From: JALEFZ01 sp039817415
GTDB taxonomy: Bacteria; Bacteroidota; Bacteroidia; J057
NCBI GenBank assembly: GCA_039817415.1
Contig: JBCBVV010000073.1
Coordinates: 1-23,651, forward strand
Direction of reading: 5' to 3'
Length of the DNA: 23,651 nucleotides
In this document: positions 23,401 through 23,651 of the stretch, in pieces
Position numbering within the stretch: the first letter of the stretch is position 1
Layout: every line of letters begins with the position of its first letter
Notes under the pieces: generated by a model
Told to the model about the DNA's origin: nothing
Database searches by the model: none
What the model saw: only the letters and a program-made list of their open reading frames with translations
Made by a program: the position numbers and the translations under genes

Positions 23401-23651
23401 ATCCCAATGATCCCATGCGAGACCATTCTGGTTTCCAGGGGATGAATTTGATATCGAGATTTTTTTAAAATCTCCAACAGGATGATGAATAGATACACCT
23501 TTGGTAGGTACTGCATTTGAGGAGTTCCACCCAGAAAAATAGGGAAAAGCGTCAATCGGGGGTCTATGATTTAATTTTAACAATGCGAAATCATATAATG
23601 GAAGGTGCGAGTTTATTAATAACTTCTTCAATATATGATTTCGCATTGTTA
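17455..23651 (-). CDS. Giant secreted trypsin-like (S1) protease with PPC, CUB, PKD and Ig-like repeats and T9SS tail, N-terminus outside window
   Basis: At least 2063 residues are visible. An in-frame ATG at 23646 exists, but it falls just before the catalytic aspartate. No stop lies upstream within the window and the catalytic histidine region is missing, so the gene is taken as continuing past base 23651. Order (residues from that ATG): the C-terminal part of an S1 domain with D19 (YDFALLKL) and S107 (ERASSGGPLFN), resembling bacterial lysyl endopeptidases. Then four PPC-like domains (about 178-702), an Fn3-like segment (703-806), a CUB domain (about 808-925), four YEYWFDxD repeats (926-1219) and a PKD domain (1221-1299, WDFGDGTTSTDPNP). 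Then about eight Ig-like repeats plus a degenerate ninth (1300-1972) and a T9SS type A sorting domain (1975-2063, IEIFPNPTSKTVYL). The protein would be exported and act on the surface or outside the cell. The 3' hairpin follows at once. Confidence 0.9.
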   Translation of the reverse strand, partial: TMRNHILKKLLINSHLPLYDFALLKLNHRPPIDAFPYFSGWNSSNAVPTKGVSIHHPVGDFKKISISNSSPGNQNGLAWDHWDFTNGDRNKCWSFSSMDIGGSERASSGGPLFNESGYIVGINHGVTSFNRLDLCDQTSIGDYRFQKFYKIWGDINQYIGGGFFLLNGYDTYDPSYVINYDSYEPNNNIPQNILELPGVFSTVKKINENNLFHAEIRQNDIDYYLISLQKSGSFTVTMSPPQGKNYRLNILDDQGNLVPNQPASSPAGQAEIGTYIKNSANNTRLIIKVEGVNGDYSNEDYELAFTFTENCLPNDPNDLGQNSNSATPFFSQTLTTTLKSKSYNGFINSTTDEDYTSFTIQGGGILNIGLQNLPANFDMQLLDNAGIPLASSQTPGLNGEEIVYPFQAGTNTTVYLRVYGSNSAFDNCQAYNLDVSWTPGTGCLDLMEPNDTRPSASTNIPSLNLNPITNFQLDAPLFQNDQDLYRLDVDAQGTLTADLSNLPVDYEIQLLDNNGNIIASNPQTGTTPEQVSFAYTSQQVTTTFYLKVVGVNGAYDECNKYRITFNWNPTNSCLDNFEPNEDIANAAVNIADLGLVAGNQIIQSKIRSITDTDYFEVNLLEEGTLTLDLTNLPVNYDLKVWEAGNINPTFSSTNTGTTSEQIVITHTGSSNITYYIQVESAMGAFDPCNSYQLGLSWVPLNACIPPANPPDLTAPGSQNPPGLMVSTTTPVFEWISVPGATSYELRIFEEPYSSNNLIYSQCVGPSPFTLPVGILEGGKKYAWNLQPKVDCGTCVGPTSLFCYFRVDGALAPSCTGITTLTAPSGNFSDGSGPDNYDNFARCSWLIDVPGATSISLELSEFDVEYNYDYLLAFDGSSINDPVLGIYTGDSLPPRLRSTSGEMLVVFFTDAYTTRPGWSATYTARFAEIENYEYWFDEDYTNKVTSSVGLNGDFLDTSFPTTGLTEGLHTLHIRFQDDLKQWSSVISQYFQKLPEFSNGVPKIVSYEYWFDEDYAGKVQVPLTPSKEILTLDSLDVTSLTRGLHTFHIRYKDELGRWSSVLSQYIHKLPDLNGGKPELVSFEYWFDDDYSNKASVSLTPSQDILTLDSLDLTTLTRGLHTFHIRYKDNLGQWTSVLSQYIHKLGNPPPTLPNLIVGYRYFFDQADSAMVRVKLPTAVNPLNLVTDIDATGITPGSHTIHFQFEDTAHYWSSVLTDTFLRVAAPRAIFSVSDSAICQGESISFTNNSTESDQYLWDFGDGTTSTDPNPNHIYQTGGLYSVSLVSTNGTFSVSDTLIKNQLIQVSDPQVSITGSNRLCVGDSITLIASGTQSYSWSPSASLLQDTGTTVVAIPPQTLNYQVIGTDAQGCSDTSTYQVLVDTLPMTPVLSLTGVQEVCQGDSLQLNGPVGFSTYEWSRGDTTQDIYVGQPGFFALRVTDANGCQSSFSDSTELLVNSLPTKPVIDSLTTLTVCQGDTIKLFAPMGFDRYSWSSGDSTRQITLLVSQSVTVSVEDSNGCSSQLSDPINVVVNPLPLAPQISQSGPLSFCEGGNINLTPTGPFAQYLWSNGANGPNITVDSTANIWLQVVDTNGCISPNSDTLIITANALPPVPSISANGPLTFCPGAGVSISGPSGYTYLWSTGDTTQQISINDSVRISLTITDQNGCERLSVDTLETMVLAKPPLPLITLNGSSEFCEGDSVELVSTSSQGYLWSTGDSAQSITVSDSGIFTLVSTNLDGCRSDTAFSPPITVYPNPLKPIISLIGSPQFCEGDSLILTGPSSFSTYYWNTGDSVSSITVLDSGAFVLQVQDSNQCLSPLSDSVLAIAYPKPEIPSIVANGPLEFCEGDEVNLSTIPNDYAAFRWSNQDTFSIINVTQSGAYSVIVLNDFGCSSNSIDSIIVDVISKPDTPIIELIGIDTLRSSVTGTSYHWYKDGSLLNDSTQVIVAQGGGDYVVVVFNDSCESAPSDTLELIISSFIPAEKPKIEIFPNPTSKTVYLQGSHLDFWSVDVAVYGANGQLVYEEKVLLKEEKLRASIDVSNWARSVYQLVIKAPSGEIITSKKLVVSN
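17733..19750 (-). repeat. Tandem Ig-like protein repeats within the giant protease
   Basis: Eight units of about 75-80 residues (225-240 bases), each with a FCEGDS-like start, a YxWSxGD centre and an NGCxS end, plus a degenerate ninth that lacks the first cysteine. They encode adhesion-like stalk domains. Divergence between copies is substantial, so the array is old, not a recent expansion. Confidence 0.85.
19990..20870 (-). repeat. Four YEYWFDED-type tandem repeats
   Basis: Four units of about 70 residues, each starting with a (Y/F)EYWFDxD-like box and ending with GLHTFHIRYKD, then a Trp-Ser-Ser-Val block and SQYIHKL. The second and third units in protein order are closest at DNA level (20231-20430 against 20451-20650), suggesting a relatively recent duplication; the fourth (VGYRYFFDQ) is the most diverged. 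I do not recognise a named domain. Confidence 0.8.

Noticed and set aside
23646..23646. ATG at 23646 as the true start of the giant protease
   Set aside because: It would leave a trypsin-like domain with no histidine region and no signal peptide although a T9SS tail needs one; the frame is open to the window edge, so the gene is taken as partial.

Overview
The window reads as chromosomal DNA of a member of the Bacteroidota, probably a free-living cytophaga- or saprospira-like heterotroph; I cannot name a genus. Evidence: three proteins end in a type A sorting domain of the type IX secretion system (T9SS), which is confined to this phylum. Several promoters fit the phylum's TTG-N20-TAnnTTTG consensus rather than the E. 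coli -35/-10 pattern. Neither tRNA gene encodes its CCA tail. The integrase belongs to the Bacteroidota type with an Arm_DNA-bind_5-like N-terminus.

Layout. 1-1131: 3' part of an AT-rich gene of unknown function, lying at the 3' side of a tRNA-Val(TAC) gene (1200-1274, minus). 1389-3381: kptA (RNA 2'-phosphotransferase) convergent with a DEAD-box RNA helicase. 3382-4400: a roughly 600-base gene-poor stretch, then the RNase P RNA gene rnpB (minus). 4533-7853: a tiny exported protein that is almost only a T9SS sorting domain, a DUF2279-type protein, and a long-chain acyl-CoA synthetase. 8062-10753: a minus-strand cluster of a polyprenyl glycosylphosphotransferase, a WecG/TagA glycosyltransferase overlapping it by 11 bases, and a small exported protein. 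This looks like the start of a surface-polysaccharide pathway. 11201-14782: a lipoprotein and a large secreted M4 (thermolysin-like) metalloprotease. 14943-17155: tRNA-Arg(CCG), a tyrosine recombinase behind a repeat-rich promoter, and a Uma2-family putative nuclease; this looks like one edge of an integrated element. 17455 to the window end: a giant secreted trypsin-like protease (over 2060 residues, N-terminus outside the window) built from PPC, CUB, PKD and Ig-like repeats plus a T9SS tail.

How it fits together. Most genes are ordinary housekeeping or envelope functions: RNA processing, fatty-acid activation, polysaccharide priming and secreted proteolysis. The M4 protease and the giant serine protease are both apparent T9SS cargo and would act outside the cell or on its surface. 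Two places look accessory: the AT-rich gene beside tRNA-Val, and the tRNA-Arg/integrase/Uma2 block. I see no CRISPR array, no complete insertion sequence and no clearly recognisable new defence system. The most unusual items are the repeat architecture at the integrase start, the near-minimal T9SS sorting-domain protein, an orphan terminator-like hairpin at 3798-3831, and the multidomain giant protease.
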